NCBI RefSeq assembly: GCF_016463295.1
Contig: NZ_JAEMRO010000001.1
Coordinates: forward strand, 146,268 to 210,267
From: Brevundimonas sp.
GTDB taxonomy: Bacteria > Pseudomonadota > Alphaproteobacteria > Caulobacterales > Caulobacteraceae
Direction: 5' to 3'
DNA: 64,000 bases
Position numbers and translations under genes: made by a program. Shown here piece by piece: positions 46,460 through 55,634 of this stretch. The notes under the pieces are model-generated. The model worked only from the letters and a program-made list of their open reading frames with translations, was not told the origin of the DNA and ran no database searches. How positions within the stretch are numbered: the stretch's first letter is position 1; every line of letters begins with the position of its first letter.

Positions 46460-46489
46460 ACGGCCCCGGAGATCGCTCTCCGGGGCCGT
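46460..46489. terminator. Bidirectional terminator between trcR and the YdcH-like gene
   Basis: A perfect 13-bp stem, ACGGCCCCGGAGA (46460-46472) / TCTCCGGGGCCGT (46477-46489), with loop TCGC and A/T tracts on both sides. Confidence 0.85.
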
Positions 46490-46516
46490 CTTCAATTTCG
46501 GACTTCGGAGACGCCG

Positions 46517-46690
46517 CTATCCGGCGCGCGCCTCCAGACTGGTAATCTGTTCCTTGAGCCGGAGCTTCTGCTGCTTCAGCTCGCGTACCCGAAGCGAATC
46601 CGTGGCCGGGTGGGTGATCTCGCGCCGGATGGTCTCATCCAGATTGCGATGACGGTTTCCCAGTTCGCGGATACGGGCTTCGATGGTCAT
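46517..46690 (-). CDS. YdcH/DUF465 family small protein (copy 1)
   Basis: This 57-residue helical protein (TIEARIRELGNRHRNLDETIRREITHPATDSLRVRELKQQKLRLKEQITSLEARAG) matches the DUF465/YdcH pattern, with its conserved 'LKxxKLxLKxxI' helix. GGAGG before ATG 46690 fixes the start; the open frame upstream to 46735 is not needed. The function is unknown. A second member lies at 47986. Confidence 0.87.
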   Translation of the reverse strand: MTIEARIRELGNRHRNLDETIRREITHPATDSLRVRELKQQKLRLKEQITSLEARAG

Positions 46691-46857
46691 GGCTTTCGCC
46701 TCCATGTCTAAGGACCGATAGCGACACCCTGGCACCGACCCGCTGGCTTGCGCATCGGACCCGGTATCGCCACTAGTGAGCGCCCAGCTTGACCGGCTGT
46801 AGAATCACATTCCGGTGATCGCCGATCCGACCGGACAGACAGAGCCTGGAGCCCGAA

Positions 46858-47472
46858 TTGGCCGAAGTTGTGAACACAGCCATACGGAACCCGCCCCAGC
46901 GACTGGTGGTCGGGATTTCCGGTGCATCCGGCGTGACTTATGGCGTGCGCGTGCTGGACGCCCTGCGCGAACTGGGCGTCGAGAGCCATCTGGTCGTGAC
47001 CCGCGCGGCCCTACTGACGCTGTCACAGGAAACGGATCTAACCCCCGACGATCTGACCGGCCGGGCCGATGTGGTGCACAAGCTGGCGGATGTCGGCGCC
47101 ACCATCGCCTCGGGCTCCTTCCGCACGCTCGGCATGATTATCGCCCCCTGTTCGGTCCGAACAATGAGCGAGATCGCCACGGGCGTGACCTCCAACCTGC
47201 TGACGCGTGCCGCCGACGTCGTGCTGAAGGAGCGGCGGCCGCTGGTGCTGATGGTGCGCGAAACGCCGTTTCACCTGGGCCACCTGCGGACCATGACGGC
47301 CCTGACCGAGATGGGGGCCATCATCGCGCCCCCCCTGCCCGCCTTCTATGCGCGGCCTAAATCCATCGAGGACATCGTCGATCAGTCGGTCGGGCGGGCG
47401 CTGGACCTGTTCGGGCTGGACTGGTCCGCCGTACGCCGCTGGGACGGTCTCAAGGGCGCGCCAGAGGCATGA
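46858..47472 (+). CDS. ubiX: Flavin prenyltransferase UbiX
   Basis: This 204-residue enzyme makes prenylated FMN, the cofactor of UbiD decarboxylases used in ubiquinone synthesis. The flavin-binding start LVVGISGASGVTYGVRVLDAL and the APCSVRTMSEIATGVTSNLLTRAADVVLKERRPLVLMVRETPFHLGHLRTM block are intact. I chose TTG 46858, with GGAG six bases upstream; GTG 46870 is possible. It overlaps the next gene by 4 bases. Confidence 0.94.
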   Translation: MAEVVNTAIRNPPQRLVVGISGASGVTYGVRVLDALRELGVESHLVVTRAALLTLSQETDLTPDDLTGRADVVHKLADVGATIASGSFRTLGMIIAPCSVRTMSEIATGVTSNLLTRAADVVLKERRPLVLMVRETPFHLGHLRTMTALTEMGAIIAPPLPAFYARPKSIEDIVDQSVGRALDLFGLDWSAVRRWDGLKGAPEA

Positions 47473-47948
47473 GCGGCGGCAGCGACGGCCTGTGGCCCTG
47501 GGTCATGACCGCCTACGCCGCCCCCGGCGTGGCCGAGGTCTGCCTCGAACTTCAGGATAGCGCCGGTCAGAATGTGCCCCTCCTGCTCTGGGCGGCCTGG
47601 ACCACTGCCACGGGACGCGCCCTGGACGAGGACACCCGCGAAGCCGCCTGCGATACGGCCCGCGTCTGGGAAGAGACCGCCATCGCGCCGCTGCGGGTGG
47701 TCCGCCGCGCCTTGAAAATCAAGTCCGTCGATATGGATGACGACGACCGCGAGGCTGTCCGAAGTCAGGTCAAGGCCACCGAACTGGACGCCGAGCGTCG
47801 CCTGCTGCTGGCGCTTGAGGCCTTGAGCCCCGCTGCGTCAGGACCGGCTCGCCCCGCGATCGATGCGCTGGTGGCCGTCGCCCGCACCTGGTCGTCATCG
47901 ATTCCGCGGCCCGGCCTGATCCGTCTGGCCGAACGCCTTCCGGCCTGA
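47469..47948 (+). CDS. TIGR02444 family protein
   Basis: This 159-residue protein (LWPWVMTAYAAPGVAEVCLELQDSAGQNVPLLLWAAWTTATGR..., then DTARVWEETAIAPLRVVRRALK) matches the TIGR02444 family of uncharacterised helical proteins. It begins inside the ubiX stop (ATGA), so translation is coupled. A role near ubiquinone synthesis is only an association. Confidence 0.83.
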   Translation: MSGGSDGLWPWVMTAYAAPGVAEVCLELQDSAGQNVPLLLWAAWTTATGRALDEDTREAACDTARVWEETAIAPLRVVRRALKIKSVDMDDDDREAVRSQVKATELDAERRLLLALEALSPAASGPARPAIDALVAVARTWSSSIPRPGLIRLAERLPA

Positions 47949-47985
47949 GCGGTCGCACGATATAAGCGCCCGTCCGGGGACCACC

Positions 47986-48210
47986 ATGAACGACGACGAA
48001 CCGTTTCTGAGCGAAGAAGACAAGGCCCTGGAGGCCCGGCTTAAGGCCCTTCAGCAGGAGCATGCCGACCTGTCGGCCTCCATCGAGGCGCTGGGCCACA
48101 TGCCGATCCCGGACCAGCTGATGATCGCGCGGCTGAAGCGCAAGAAGCTGACGCTGAAGGACGAGATCGTCCGGATCGAAAACCTGATCCTGCCCGACAT
48201 CATCGCGTGA
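47986..48210 (+). CDS. YdcH/DUF465 family small protein (copy 2)
   Basis: This 74-residue helical protein has a polar head (MNDDEPFLSEEDKALEARLKALQQEHADLSASIEAL) and the conserved MIARLKRKKLTLKDEIVRIENLILPDIIA end. It is the last gene of the ubiX - TIGR02444 - DUF465 run and converges on the polyprenyl synthase gene. The function is unknown. Confidence 0.85.
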   Translation: MNDDEPFLSEEDKALEARLKALQQEHADLSASIEALGHMPIPDQLMIARLKRKKLTLKDEIVRIENLILPDIIA

Positions 48211-48218
48211 CGCGGTGA

Positions 48219-49235
48219 TCAGGCGGCGCGGCTGACCGCGAAATCCGCCAGCTGTTCCAGTGCCGCGCGCCATTCGCCCGCAGGCAGGGCCCTCAGTGCG
48301 ATCTTGGCGGCTTCGGCATAGGCATAGGCCGTGTCCAGCGTCGTCGTGACCGCACCGGTGCCGATGATCAGTTCGCGGGCGCGGCGGAAGTCGTCCTCGG
48401 TCCGTTCGCCCTTGTTGATGGTGCGCTCCCAGAACGCATCCTCGCGGCCGCGCGTGCGGGCGGCGGCCAGCAGCAGGGGCATGGTCACCTTGCCCTCGTG
48501 GAAGTCATCCCCCGCATTCTTGCCCAGAACGTCGGACGACCCGCCGTAATCCAGCGCGTCGTCGGCCAGCTGGAAGGCCAGGCCCAGGTTCAGGCCGTAA
48601 GACCGCAGGGCCTCCACAGCCTTGTCGCCCGCCCCTGCCCCCACAGCTCCGGCCTCGGCGGCAGCCGCGAACAGTTCAGCGGTCTTGGCCGAGATGATGC
48701 GCAGATAGGTTTCCTGATCCAGGTTCAGGTCGTGGGCCCGGGTCAGTTGCAGCACCTCGCCCTCGGCGATCACGCTGGAGGCCCGCGCCAGGATGCCGAG
48801 CGCCCGCATCTGGCCCGTTTCGACCATCAGTTCGAAGGCGCGGGCGAACAGGAAGTCGCCGACCAGAACGCTGGACGGAGCGCCCCATATCAGGTGGGCC
48901 GCCACCTTGCCGCGCCGCAGCTGGGACGCATCGACCACGTCATCGTGCAGCAGGGTGGCCGTGTGAATGAACTCCACCGCCGCCGCCAGCTTGATCGGGG
49001 CCTCAATATCGCCCTTTGCACCGGCTGCCCGCGCCGCGGCCACAGTCAGCAGGGGCCTCAGCCGCTTGCCGCCGGCAGCGACGATATGGTCGGCCAGAAG
49101 GGGAATGACCGGCACCTGCGACTGCATGCGGGCCACGATCAGCCGGTCGACCGCCGCCATGTCGGCACGCGCCAGCCGAACCAGGGGCTCGACGTCACCC
49201 TTCATGCGGGGTTCGGCCAGGGTGACAGCGTCCAA
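48219..49235 (-). CDS. ispB: Polyprenyl (octa/decaprenyl) diphosphate synthase
   Basis: This enzyme of about 338 residues builds the long isoprenoid tail of ubiquinone. Both Asp-rich motifs are present: LLHDDVVDAS (first) and LADDALDYGG (second), with GGKRLRPLL near the N-terminus. The start is uncertain: TTG 49235 gives the usual length and has a GAG-type site, while ATG 49205 would drop ten residues. The frame is open to 49319 without conservation. The product length (C40-C50) cannot be read directly. Confidence 0.9.
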   Translation of the reverse strand: MDAVTLAEPRMKGDVEPLVRLARADMAAVDRLIVARMQSQVPVIPLLADHIVAAGGKRLRPLLTVAAARAAGAKGDIEAPIKLAAAVEFIHTATLLHDDVVDASQLRRGKVAAHLIWGAPSSVLVGDFLFARAFELMVETGQMRALGILARASSVIAEGEVLQLTRAHDLNLDQETYLRIISAKTAELFAAAAEAGAVGAGAGDKAVEALRSYGLNLGLAFQLADDALDYGGSSDVLGKNAGDDFHEGKVTMPLLLAAARTRGREDAFWERTINKGERTEDDFRRARELIIGTGAVTTTLDTAYAYAEAAKIALRALPAGEWRAALEQLADFAVSRAA

Positions 49236-49349
49236 CAGCTTACTCGTTCGGCATGCGCGAGAAAGGATCGCGCCGGAAAATCCTGACGCCGCCTTGCCTG
49301 ACGACGACGCACCGCACAATGGTGATGGCCCAAGAAAGGGTCAAGCCGC

Positions 49350-50108
49350 GTGACCGTCGCACCACTGCCACACCTGACAGCCGAGGTCGTCGAAAATGCC
49401 CTGCTTGGTGGGCGTGTGCGACTGCGTCAACCGGCCAAGGGCTATCGCGCGGGTATGGACGCCGCCCTGTTGGCCGCCGCCGTTGCGGCCAAGCCCGGAG
49501 AGCGTCTGATCGAGGCCGGGTGCGGGGCCGGCGGCGCACTGATGCAGATCGCCGCGCGTCAGCCAGACATCGCGCTGGTCGGGCTAGAGCGCGATGCCGC
49601 GATGGCGGAACTCGCGCGCGCGAACGCAATCCTTAACGGCACCCCGGCCAGCATTGTCACGGGCGATGTCGTCACCGGGTTTCGCGCGCTGGACCTGCCG
49701 CCATTCGACTGGGCCGTCAGCAATCCGCCCTTCTTCGACGATCCCGCCGCCCTGCGTGCTCCGGCACCGGGCAAGCGCGATGCCTGGATGGCGGACGACG
49801 GTCTACGGCCCTGGACGCATTTCCTGCTGAAGGCGGTGCGCGAAGGTGGGCGGATCGTCATCATCCACCGGGCGGATCGGCTGGAGGACCTATTGTCGCT
49901 TCTGGGCGAAACGGCCGGCTCGTTCTCGGTCAGAGGCATTCACCCCCATGCGGACGAGCCTGCCAAGCGGGTGTTGGTGCAGGCGATCAAGACCGGTCGC
50001 GCGCCCTTGCGTCTATTGCCGCCCCTGATCCTGCACGACCGCAGCGGGGCCAAGCATACGCCCGAGGCCGAGGCCATCCTGCGTGGCGAAGCCGCCCTTC
50101 CCTTCTAG
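49350..50108 (+). CDS. SAM-dependent methyltransferase, TrmN6-like
   Basis: This 252-residue Rossmann methyltransferase has the SAM motif LIEAGCGAGGALMQIA and catalytic NPPF in WAVSNPPFFDD, typical of N6-adenine or N5-glutamine methylation. The overall pattern (GGRVRLRQPAKGYRAGMDAALLAAA) matches bacterial tRNA1(Val) A37-N6 methyltransferase-like proteins. GTG 49350 starts it, with AAAGG upstream. It is divergent from ispB by 114 bases. Confidence 0.85.
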   Translation: MTVAPLPHLTAEVVENALLGGRVRLRQPAKGYRAGMDAALLAAAVAAKPGERLIEAGCGAGGALMQIAARQPDIALVGLERDAAMAELARANAILNGTPASIVTGDVVTGFRALDLPPFDWAVSNPPFFDDPAALRAPAPGKRDAWMADDGLRPWTHFLLKAVREGGRIVIIHRADRLEDLLSLLGETAGSFSVRGIHPHADEPAKRVLVQAIKTGRAPLRLLPPLILHDRSGAKHTPEAEAILRGEAALPF

Positions 50109-50151
50109 CCCGGGCCTTCTGATAGGCGACCGCTTCGTCTAAAGCGGTGCC

Positions 50152-50763
50152 ATGTCCCTGCGCCCCCTCTTCGTCACCCAGGTCTATGAGGCCAGTCTGG
50201 CCGATACGCCCGGCTTCGACGTCTTCAACGCCGAGCTGACCGAGGCCTGCCGCATGCTGGCGGTCGAGGATCATGCCGGTCGTGCCTGGTGCAAGGCGCA
50301 AGGCTATCGCGGCTATACCTCCTACGGCTCCCTGACCGACCTGCCCCAACGCCTGCCGGAATTCGCCGACCTGAAGCGGCACCTGGATCGCCACGCCGTC
50401 GCCTATGCCAAGGCCCTGAACTTCGATCTGGCCGGCAAACCCCGGCTGGACAGCCTGTGGGTCAATATCCTCAAGCCCGGCGGCAGTCATTCGGGCCACA
50501 TCCACCCTCACGCCTTCATCAGCGGCACCGTCTATGTCGAGGTCCCCGACGGCGCCTCGGCCCTCAAGCTGGAAGACCCCCGAATGCCCATGATGATGGC
50601 CCGCCCCGGCCTCCACGCCGACGCCCCGGAGGCCGAGCGCCCCTTCGTCTACCTGGCCCCCCGCGCAGGCACGGTCCTGATGTGGGAAAGCTGGCTGAGG
50701 CATGAGGTGCCGGTCAATGCGGCAAAGACAGAGCGCATCTCGATCAGCTTCAACTACGCCTGA
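50152..50763 (+). CDS. TIGR02466 family 2OG-Fe(II) oxygenase
   Basis: This 203-residue protein (LFVTQVYEASL...SLWVNILKPGGSHSGHIHPHAFISGTVYVEVPDGASALKLEDPR...GTVLMWESWLRHEVPVNAAKTERISISFNY) has the family HxH/D-type iron region HSGHIHPHAFISG, the distal His in WLRHEVP and Arg of ERISISFN. Members are putative protein or peptide hydroxylases. Its last 14 bases overlap the 3' end of the convergent serine hydrolase gene. Confidence 0.88.
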   Translation: MSLRPLFVTQVYEASLADTPGFDVFNAELTEACRMLAVEDHAGRAWCKAQGYRGYTSYGSLTDLPQRLPEFADLKRHLDRHAVAYAKALNFDLAGKPRLDSLWVNILKPGGSHSGHIHPHAFISGTVYVEVPDGASALKLEDPRMPMMMARPGLHADAPEAERPFVYLAPRAGTVLMWESWLRHEVPVNAAKTERISISFNYA

Positions 50764-52264
50764 CACCTTGTCGGCGAACAAAGACGTGGCCGTCGAATGT
50801 CAGGTCTTCTGCGCCAAAGGTTATGGTCTGGCCCTGCATCGGGACCAGTTCAACACGAATGCTTTCGGCGTCCGTCGCCGGCTCGCTGATGGCCGACATG
50901 ACGCCGGACTGCACGACCAAATGCCCATTTTCCTGGTCGATGACGAGGGTTCCCATCGCCGGATTGTCATAGATGCCGACATAAGCCGCCAACGGCCGCG
51001 ACAGCATTGAAGGCCTCGCCGCCCGCTCTTCGCGCGCTGCGGTCAAGGCGGCCAAGCGGCGATCGCGTGTCGCGACCATCTCGGCCAGAAGGGCGTCGTA
51101 CCTCGCATCGATGTCAGGCAGATCGGCGAACCGATCATAGACATAGTTGGCTACCAGATCGGCCAGTTCGCCGGTGACCAGGTCCTCGTTCACCATCACC
51201 GCCACGCCCAGCCGCCGCTCGGGCATGAAGGAGACGTGTGCCCGGGAGCCGCCGAAGTTGCCGAAATGGTGGATCAACACGTCATCCCCATAGCGACCGG
51301 TCTGCCAGCCCAGGCCATATCCGTCGCGATGGTACCGGCCGAACGTGCGGTCCTGAGCGACGCGTGCACGATGGGTGCTAGCGACCAGACCTGGCGGGAA
51401 AACCTGTCGGCCGTCCAGTTCTCCATCGTTGATCTGGACCTCCAGCCAGCGGGCCATGTCACGCGCCGTCGACACGAGCCCACCGGCCGACTGCATCGTC
51501 TCGTCCACCTTCTGCAACGGACTGGGTGACGCTGCGGCGGCGCTATAGGCGAGATGGCCAGTGGCAACTGTGTCCGTCTGGCGGGCTTGGGATATAAAAG
51601 CTGTCGTGCGGGTCATGCCTGCGGGCACGAGCACTTCATCACGCACCAGGGTTTGCCAGCTCTGTCCAAAGCGCCCTTCGATCAGGGTCGTGGCGATGTT
51701 GTAGCCGATGTTGGTGTACTGGAAGGTGCCGCGTGGAGCCTCGGCATTCATCGTGGTCAGGGCGAGCAAGCCTTGCAGTACGGTCGGCGTATGCTGGCCT
51801 GAGAAGGCCAACCGGTAGCCCATGGCCTCATTGCTCAGCCCGGATTGATGGCTGAGCAGATCAGTCAGCGTCACGGTTGCGGACTGATCGGTCGGTAGAG
51901 CAGAGTTGCCCGCCCAGCGGCTGAGTGGCTCATCAAGGCTAACTTCGCCTCGCTCGCCCATGCGCGCGATCGCCAGGGCGGTGAACGACTTGGTCGCAGA
52001 GGCGATGTAGAAAGCGGTATCGGCATCGACAGGATGGCGGCTCTCGACATCAGCCACGCCATAGCCACCGACGATCACCGCATCTTCGCCGGCGACCACG
52101 GCCAGTGACAGACCTGGAACTGTCCCGACCGTCGCCATGGCACGCCGCACGAAGGCATCGATATCGGCGGCCTGACGGGTTTTGCCCGGCTCGGACCAGG
52201 CCGGAGTGGCCACAAGAAAGCTGGTGAGCGCCAGCAGGCTTAGGGCGGTTCGATACCGGGACAT
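50750..52264 (-). CDS. Exported serine hydrolase, class C beta-lactamase fold
   Basis: This 504-residue penicillin-binding-like hydrolase has a signal peptide (MSRYRTALSLLALTSFLVATPAWS). The catalytic SxxK is S89-A-T-K92 (FYIASATKSFTAL), YxN is in QYTNIGYNIA, and a C-terminal lipocalin-like/DUF3471 domain starts near residue 400 (RPLAAYVGIYDNPAMGTLVI). It is probably a D-aminopeptidase or esterase rather than a true beta-lactamase. Upstream in-frame ATGs exist, but ATG 52264 begins a good signal. An AraC regulator gene lies directly upstream. Confidence 0.88.
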   Translation of the reverse strand: MSRYRTALSLLALTSFLVATPAWSEPGKTRQAADIDAFVRRAMATVGTVPGLSLAVVAGEDAVIVGGYGVADVESRHPVDADTAFYIASATKSFTALAIARMGERGEVSLDEPLSRWAGNSALPTDQSATVTLTDLLSHQSGLSNEAMGYRLAFSGQHTPTVLQGLLALTTMNAEAPRGTFQYTNIGYNIATTLIEGRFGQSWQTLVRDEVLVPAGMTRTTAFISQARQTDTVATGHLAYSAAAASPSPLQKVDETMQSAGGLVSTARDMARWLEVQINDGELDGRQVFPPGLVASTHRARVAQDRTFGRYHRDGYGLGWQTGRYGDDVLIHHFGNFGGSRAHVSFMPERRLGVAVMVNEDLVTGELADLVANYVYDRFADLPDIDARYDALLAEMVATRDRRLAALTAAREERAARPSMLSRPLAAYVGIYDNPAMGTLVIDQENGHLVVQSGVMSAISEPATDAESIRVELVPMQGQTITFGAEDLTFDGHVFVRRQGVRRS

Positions 52265-52344
52265 CAGGGCCTCTATGATCATCAGAAGGATGACGATCAT
52301 TGGCACCGCGGTCAGCCTGGGTCTTGAACGGATGAAGCGTCGGC

Positions 52345-53070
52345 TCAATGCGCGAGGACCCGCCTCAAATCCGCGGGCGTCCACCCCGTCATGGCCTTCA
52401 GCGCCCTTGTCATGTGCGCCTGGTCGGAAAAGCCTACATCGAAAGCGATGTCAGAAAGTTTATGCGAAGATCGCACGATCTGATCGATCGCACGTGCGCT
52501 GCGTGCATGCTGTCGGACTTCGGACGGTGTTTCTCCAAACGTCGTGCGGAACTGTCGGGCCAGATGGACCGGATGTTTTCCCAGCGTCCGAGCCAGTGTC
52601 GTTACGGCGACTTGCGGGTGGTCCAGCAGACGCTGGCGCGTCTCCGTGAGCCAGGGCTGAGCTAACGAGGGGATACGAGCCGACCCTTCGGTGTCCGGAG
52701 AAGGACCGCCAGTCGATGCGTGGCCGACCCCCTCCCCCACCGTCATGGCTAGAGGCGGCATGGACTTGGGCCAGGCCGAAAGATGGTAATCGCTAGCTCC
52801 CCCTTCACCGGCTTCGTGCTGGACTGACAGAATCAGCGCCCCTGCACGCCCGAACTCGTCCTCATGTTCGAAACCCGCAGGCTTGATACTCAGGGTCCGA
52901 AACCGCACTTCGCGCCGCCCGGCCTCGCTGTCTTCGACATAGCTTCCCGCCAGCAGCAGCGAGCGCTGCGCCTGAGGATGGCGATGCGCCCGGCATTCCT
53001 CACCGGCCGCATAGTGACTGAGCATCACCGTTCGGCCGCAGCCTGCGGAAAGGACTTTTCTGATCGGCAT
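52345..53070 (-). CDS. AraC-family transcriptional regulator
   Basis: This 241-residue regulator has an N-terminal cupin-like sensor (MLSHYAAGEECRAHRHPQAQRSLLLAGSYVEDSEAGRREV) and a C-terminal double HTH (VAVTTLARTLGKHPVHLARQFRTTFGETPSEVRQHARSARAIDQIV..., KLSDIAFDVGFSDQAHMTRALKAMTGWTPADLRR). ATG 53070 has GGAGG upstream. It lies 60 bases after the DoxX gene and 80 before the serine hydrolase on the same strand, so it could control the latter. Confidence 0.88.
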   Translation of the reverse strand: MPIRKVLSAGCGRTVMLSHYAAGEECRAHRHPQAQRSLLLAGSYVEDSEAGRREVRFRTLSIKPAGFEHEDEFGRAGALILSVQHEAGEGGASDYHLSAWPKSMPPLAMTVGEGVGHASTGGPSPDTEGSARIPSLAQPWLTETRQRLLDHPQVAVTTLARTLGKHPVHLARQFRTTFGETPSEVRQHARSARAIDQIVRSSHKLSDIAFDVGFSDQAHMTRALKAMTGWTPADLRRVLAH

Positions 53071-53130
53071 GACGGGCGCACCTCCAACCATGGCAGAGGC
53101 CGCCAGCGGTGAAATTGGATGCGCTCGCGG

Positions 53131-53589
53131 TCAGGGAATTCGCAGCAGCCGGTCCAGGCTGAGCGGGCCCGCGCCGAAACGGACGAGATAGAGCAGCAGC
53201 GCGCCCCACAGCAGGTGGGTCGGCCAACCGAGCGGATAGACGAAGATCTGGATCACCAGCGTCATGCCCAGCAGGGCCAATGCGGAAACCCGCGTCATCA
53301 GACCCAGCACGATCAGAATGGGAAACAGATGCTCCGACCAGGTCGCCAGCAAGGCCGCAATATCGCTGGGGATCAGAGGCACCTGATATTCGGTAGCGAA
53401 CAGGCTGTAGGTGCTGTCGGTGATATCCAGGAGACCCTCCACCTTGGTCCGGCCGGACAGGAAGAAGACGGCGGCGATCGCGACGCGAATGATCAGGCTG
53501 ATGACGGGCGCTGGAAGAAGCCGCGCGATCAGGTCGGGGATGAAGGCCAGGGCGGGACGCACGGCGGCATGGGCGACAGTGTCGGTCAT
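53131..53589 (-). CDS. bufD: DoxX-family membrane protein of the bufferin operon
   Basis: This 152-residue protein has four transmembrane helices ([81 protein letters not shown]), the DoxX pattern. It is the fourth gene of the metal-stress operon, 10 bases after the DUF2063 gene. A DoxX protein in this position is part of the gig/buf locus in Caulobacter. Its role may be redox or export support; that is not established. Confidence 0.86.
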   Translation of the reverse strand: MTDTVAHAAVRPALAFIPDLIARLLPAPVISLIIRVAIAAVFFLSGRTKVEGLLDITDSTYSLFATEYQVPLIPSDIAALLATWSEHLFPILIVLGLMTRVSALALLGMTLVIQIFVYPLGWPTHLLWGALLLYLVRFGAGPLSLDRLLRIP

Positions 53590-53599
53590 GGTCGGACTT

Positions 53600-54337
53600 T
53601 CAGATCAGATGGGTGAACAGGCCCGCACTCAGCAGGCCGGAGAAAAGGCGGGCGATGTCGGTATCGGGGGCTTGTCCCTGGACCTCCAGCGCCACCCGGC
53701 CGAGCGGCAGCTCGCGGCGGCAGCCGTCGAGGAACAGCCATTCGACGCGCGACAGCCGCCGGTGAAGCACGGTCATGTCGGGTCGATGGATGACCAGGCC
53801 TTCGGGACTGTCGGTCCAGTCGACCACCTGATCCGGCGCGCTGTCCGGTCGGTTGGCCAGCCAGATTGAGGGCGCGGTCCAGTCGAACCAGAACAGCTGG
53901 ACCGAGGGATGCAGTGTGGCGCGTGAACCGAACAGGTCGCGCCCGTCCAGACCGTCAGCCGTCAGCACGGGTCCATCGGCGGCGCGATGGGCCCGGCTCC
54001 AGGCCAGATCCATCCGCGCGACCGTCGGCAGATACGGCAGGGATTGCGCAGGCTCCAACCGGGCCAGCCAGGCCGGAAACGCCTGCCCATAATCGTCCAG
54101 AACGGGACCGGTCGGCGGATGCTCGGCGGCGAAGATCAGTGCGGCGTCACGGAACCAGTCCTCCCCGACCAGCCGCTGGACCGTGGGGAACAGACCGGCC
54201 AGGGCGTCGACACGCCCCTTGGCGACGGTGTTGCGATAGACCGCCAATCCGGCCCCATCGCCTGCCAGCCATGGCACAAGCGTTTGATCCGGTCCGGTGA
54301 CCGCGGCGTCGAGCGCTCGGTGAAATGCTTCAGGCAC
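53600..54337 (-). CDS. bufC: DUF2063 partner protein of the MNIO enzyme
   Basis: This 245-residue protein shows the DUF2063 pattern ([80 protein letters not shown]). In related RiPP systems, including methanobactin MbnC-like proteins, such partners bind the precursor peptide and activate the DUF692 enzyme. The start overlaps the bufB stop by 8 bases, consistent with a stoichiometric complex. Confidence 0.88.
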   Translation of the reverse strand: MPEAFHRALDAAVTGPDQTLVPWLAGDGAGLAVYRNTVAKGRVDALAGLFPTVQRLVGEDWFRDAALIFAAEHPPTGPVLDDYGQAFPAWLARLEPAQSLPYLPTVARMDLAWSRAHRAADGPVLTADGLDGRDLFGSRATLHPSVQLFWFDWTAPSIWLANRPDSAPDQVVDWTDSPEGLVIHRPDMTVLHRRLSRVEWLFLDGCRRELPLGRVALEVQGQAPDTDIARLFSGLLSAGLFTHLI

Positions 54338-55196
54338 GCAGCGCCTCCTCTACCGCGACCAGCACGGCGTCGGCGCGGTCCCGCTCGATCATCAGATCTG
54401 CAAAGGCCGGAAGGTTGTCGTCGCGCTCGATCAACGTCGGACGCGGCCCGATGCGGGCGATGGTGCGGGCGTAGAGTGCCCAGACGGGTTGGGAGACCGG
54501 AGCGGCATGGCTGTCGATCAGCAGTCGCTCGCCGTGCTCCGGATCGGGGTCATGCCCGGCCAGATGAATTTCGCCGATCGCCTCGACCGGCAGGGCATTC
54601 AGATAGTCCAGGGCCGAGGTGCCCAGATTGTTGGCGCTGACATGGACGTTGTTGATGTCCAGCAACAGGCCGCAACCTGTGCGCCGGACCATCTCGCCCA
54701 GCAGTTCCGGCTCCGACATCTCGTGACCTCGAAGGTCCAGATAGTGGGAGGGATTTTCGATCAGGATTTGCCGCCCCAGCACGTCCTGAGTGCGCGAGAC
54801 GTTGGCGCAGATCTGGTCCAGCATGCCGCGGCTGCGCACGAAGGGCAGCAGATCGGGATGATAGACCTCGCCACGCCGCGACCAGGCCAGATGTTCGGAC
54901 ACGACGAAAGGCTCGAACCGATCCGACAAGGCCTTCAACCGTGCCAGATGATCCTCATCCGGCGCCTGATCGCCCGCCAGCGACAGTCCGACCCCGTGCA
55001 GGGACAAGGGCTTGTCCTGACGGATGGCGTTCAGCCAGGTTAGCCGGGGCCCGCCATCGACCATGTAATTCTCCGCATGGACCTCGAACCACAGACCGGC
55101 CGCCGACGCGGCCAGGGCTTCTTCGTAATGGACGGATTTCAGCCCCAGCCCCGCCGTGGGGGCAGAAGGGGGAACCGCAGCCGGCCTGTGGGTCAT
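54330..55196 (-). CDS. bufB: DUF692 multinuclear non-heme iron oxidative enzyme (MNIO)
   Basis: This 288-residue TIM-barrel enzyme binds two or three iron atoms and modifies Cys residues in RiPP precursors. Conserved ligand-bearing segments are visible in order: LSLHGVGLSLAG, VVSEHLAWS, LIENPSHYLDL, LLDINNVHVSANN, GEIHLAGH, LIDSHAAPV and TLIERDDNLP. In bufferins this family converts two core Cys to thiooxazoles that bind copper. It starts 13 bases after bufA and overlaps bufC, so the products are probably made in coordination. Confidence 0.93.
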   Translation of the reverse strand: MTHRPAAVPPSAPTAGLGLKSVHYEEALAASAAGLWFEVHAENYMVDGGPRLTWLNAIRQDKPLSLHGVGLSLAGDQAPDEDHLARLKALSDRFEPFVVSEHLAWSRRGEVYHPDLLPFVRSRGMLDQICANVSRTQDVLGRQILIENPSHYLDLRGHEMSEPELLGEMVRRTGCGLLLDINNVHVSANNLGTSALDYLNALPVEAIGEIHLAGHDPDPEHGERLLIDSHAAPVSQPVWALYARTIARIGPRPTLIERDDNLPAFADLMIERDRADAVLVAVEEALRA

Positions 55197-55209
55197 TCGC
55201 CTGATCCGA

Positions 55210-55512
55210 TCAGCGGGTGATCGGGGTCAGCGAACCATTGCCCGCCGGCGTGCGGATGGAGGTGCAGGTGCCGCGCGGGACGTTCTTCCAGGCGTTGCCC
55301 TGATAGTTGCGCACCGAGGTGCCGGCGCAGGTCGTGCCGGGGCCGGCGGCACAGTCGTTCTTGCCCGCCATGGCGACGCCATAGCATTTCTCGACGGCGG
55401 GGGCCGGGGCCTGGCGGTTGTTGTTCTGCGAGGATTGGGCATAGGCGGCGCTGGCACCGGCGGCCAGGGCGACGGCGACCAGGCCGGTAGAGGTCAGGGT
55501 CTTGGCGTTCAT
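55210..55512 (-). CDS. bufA: DUF2282 Cys-containing bufferin precursor
   Basis: This 100-residue exported peptide has a signal sequence ([16 protein letters not shown]), unusual for a RiPP leader but typical of bufferins. The core has four Cys at 43, 54, 62 and 83 in [24 protein letters not shown] and VPRGTC. The two central Cys (54, 62) are candidates for MNIO modification. The His usually preceding the third Cys is replaced (GTTCAG). AAAGGAG precedes ATG 55512. A perfect sigma-F-type promoter lies about 50-80 bases upstream. It probably sequesters copper or similar metals in the periplasm. Confidence 0.9.
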   Translation of the reverse strand: MNAKTLTSTGLVAVALAAGASAAYAQSSQNNNRQAPAPAVEKCYGVAMAGKNDCAAGPGTTCAGTSVRNYQGNAWKNVPRGTCTSIRTPAGNGSLTPITR

Positions 55513-55562
55513 CAGAAGGCTCCTTTGAAAGGGTGGTGGCCGGTCGTCCGGTCACACCTCCC

Positions 55563-55590
55563 CATTCGCCGGGGCCCGTCCGGCGGTTAC
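55563..55590 (-). promoter_or_regulatory. Sigma-F-type promoter of the buf operon
   Basis: In minus sense, GTAACC (55590-55585), a 16-base spacer and CGAATG (55568-55563) match the GTAACC-N16-CGAA motif reported for Caulobacter sigma-F. The predicted start lies about 45 bases before bufA. Confidence 0.8.
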
Positions 55591-55634
55591 AGCCACGCTG
55601 GAAAAAATCGCGTCGAATTTTCGGCAGACGGACT

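Noticed and set aside
50750..52264. Chromosomal AmpC-type beta-lactamase next to an AraC regulator
   Set aside because: SxxK and YxN motifs exist, but the C-terminal extra domain and overall pattern fit the broad serine hydrolase/esterase group; resistance function cannot be claimed.
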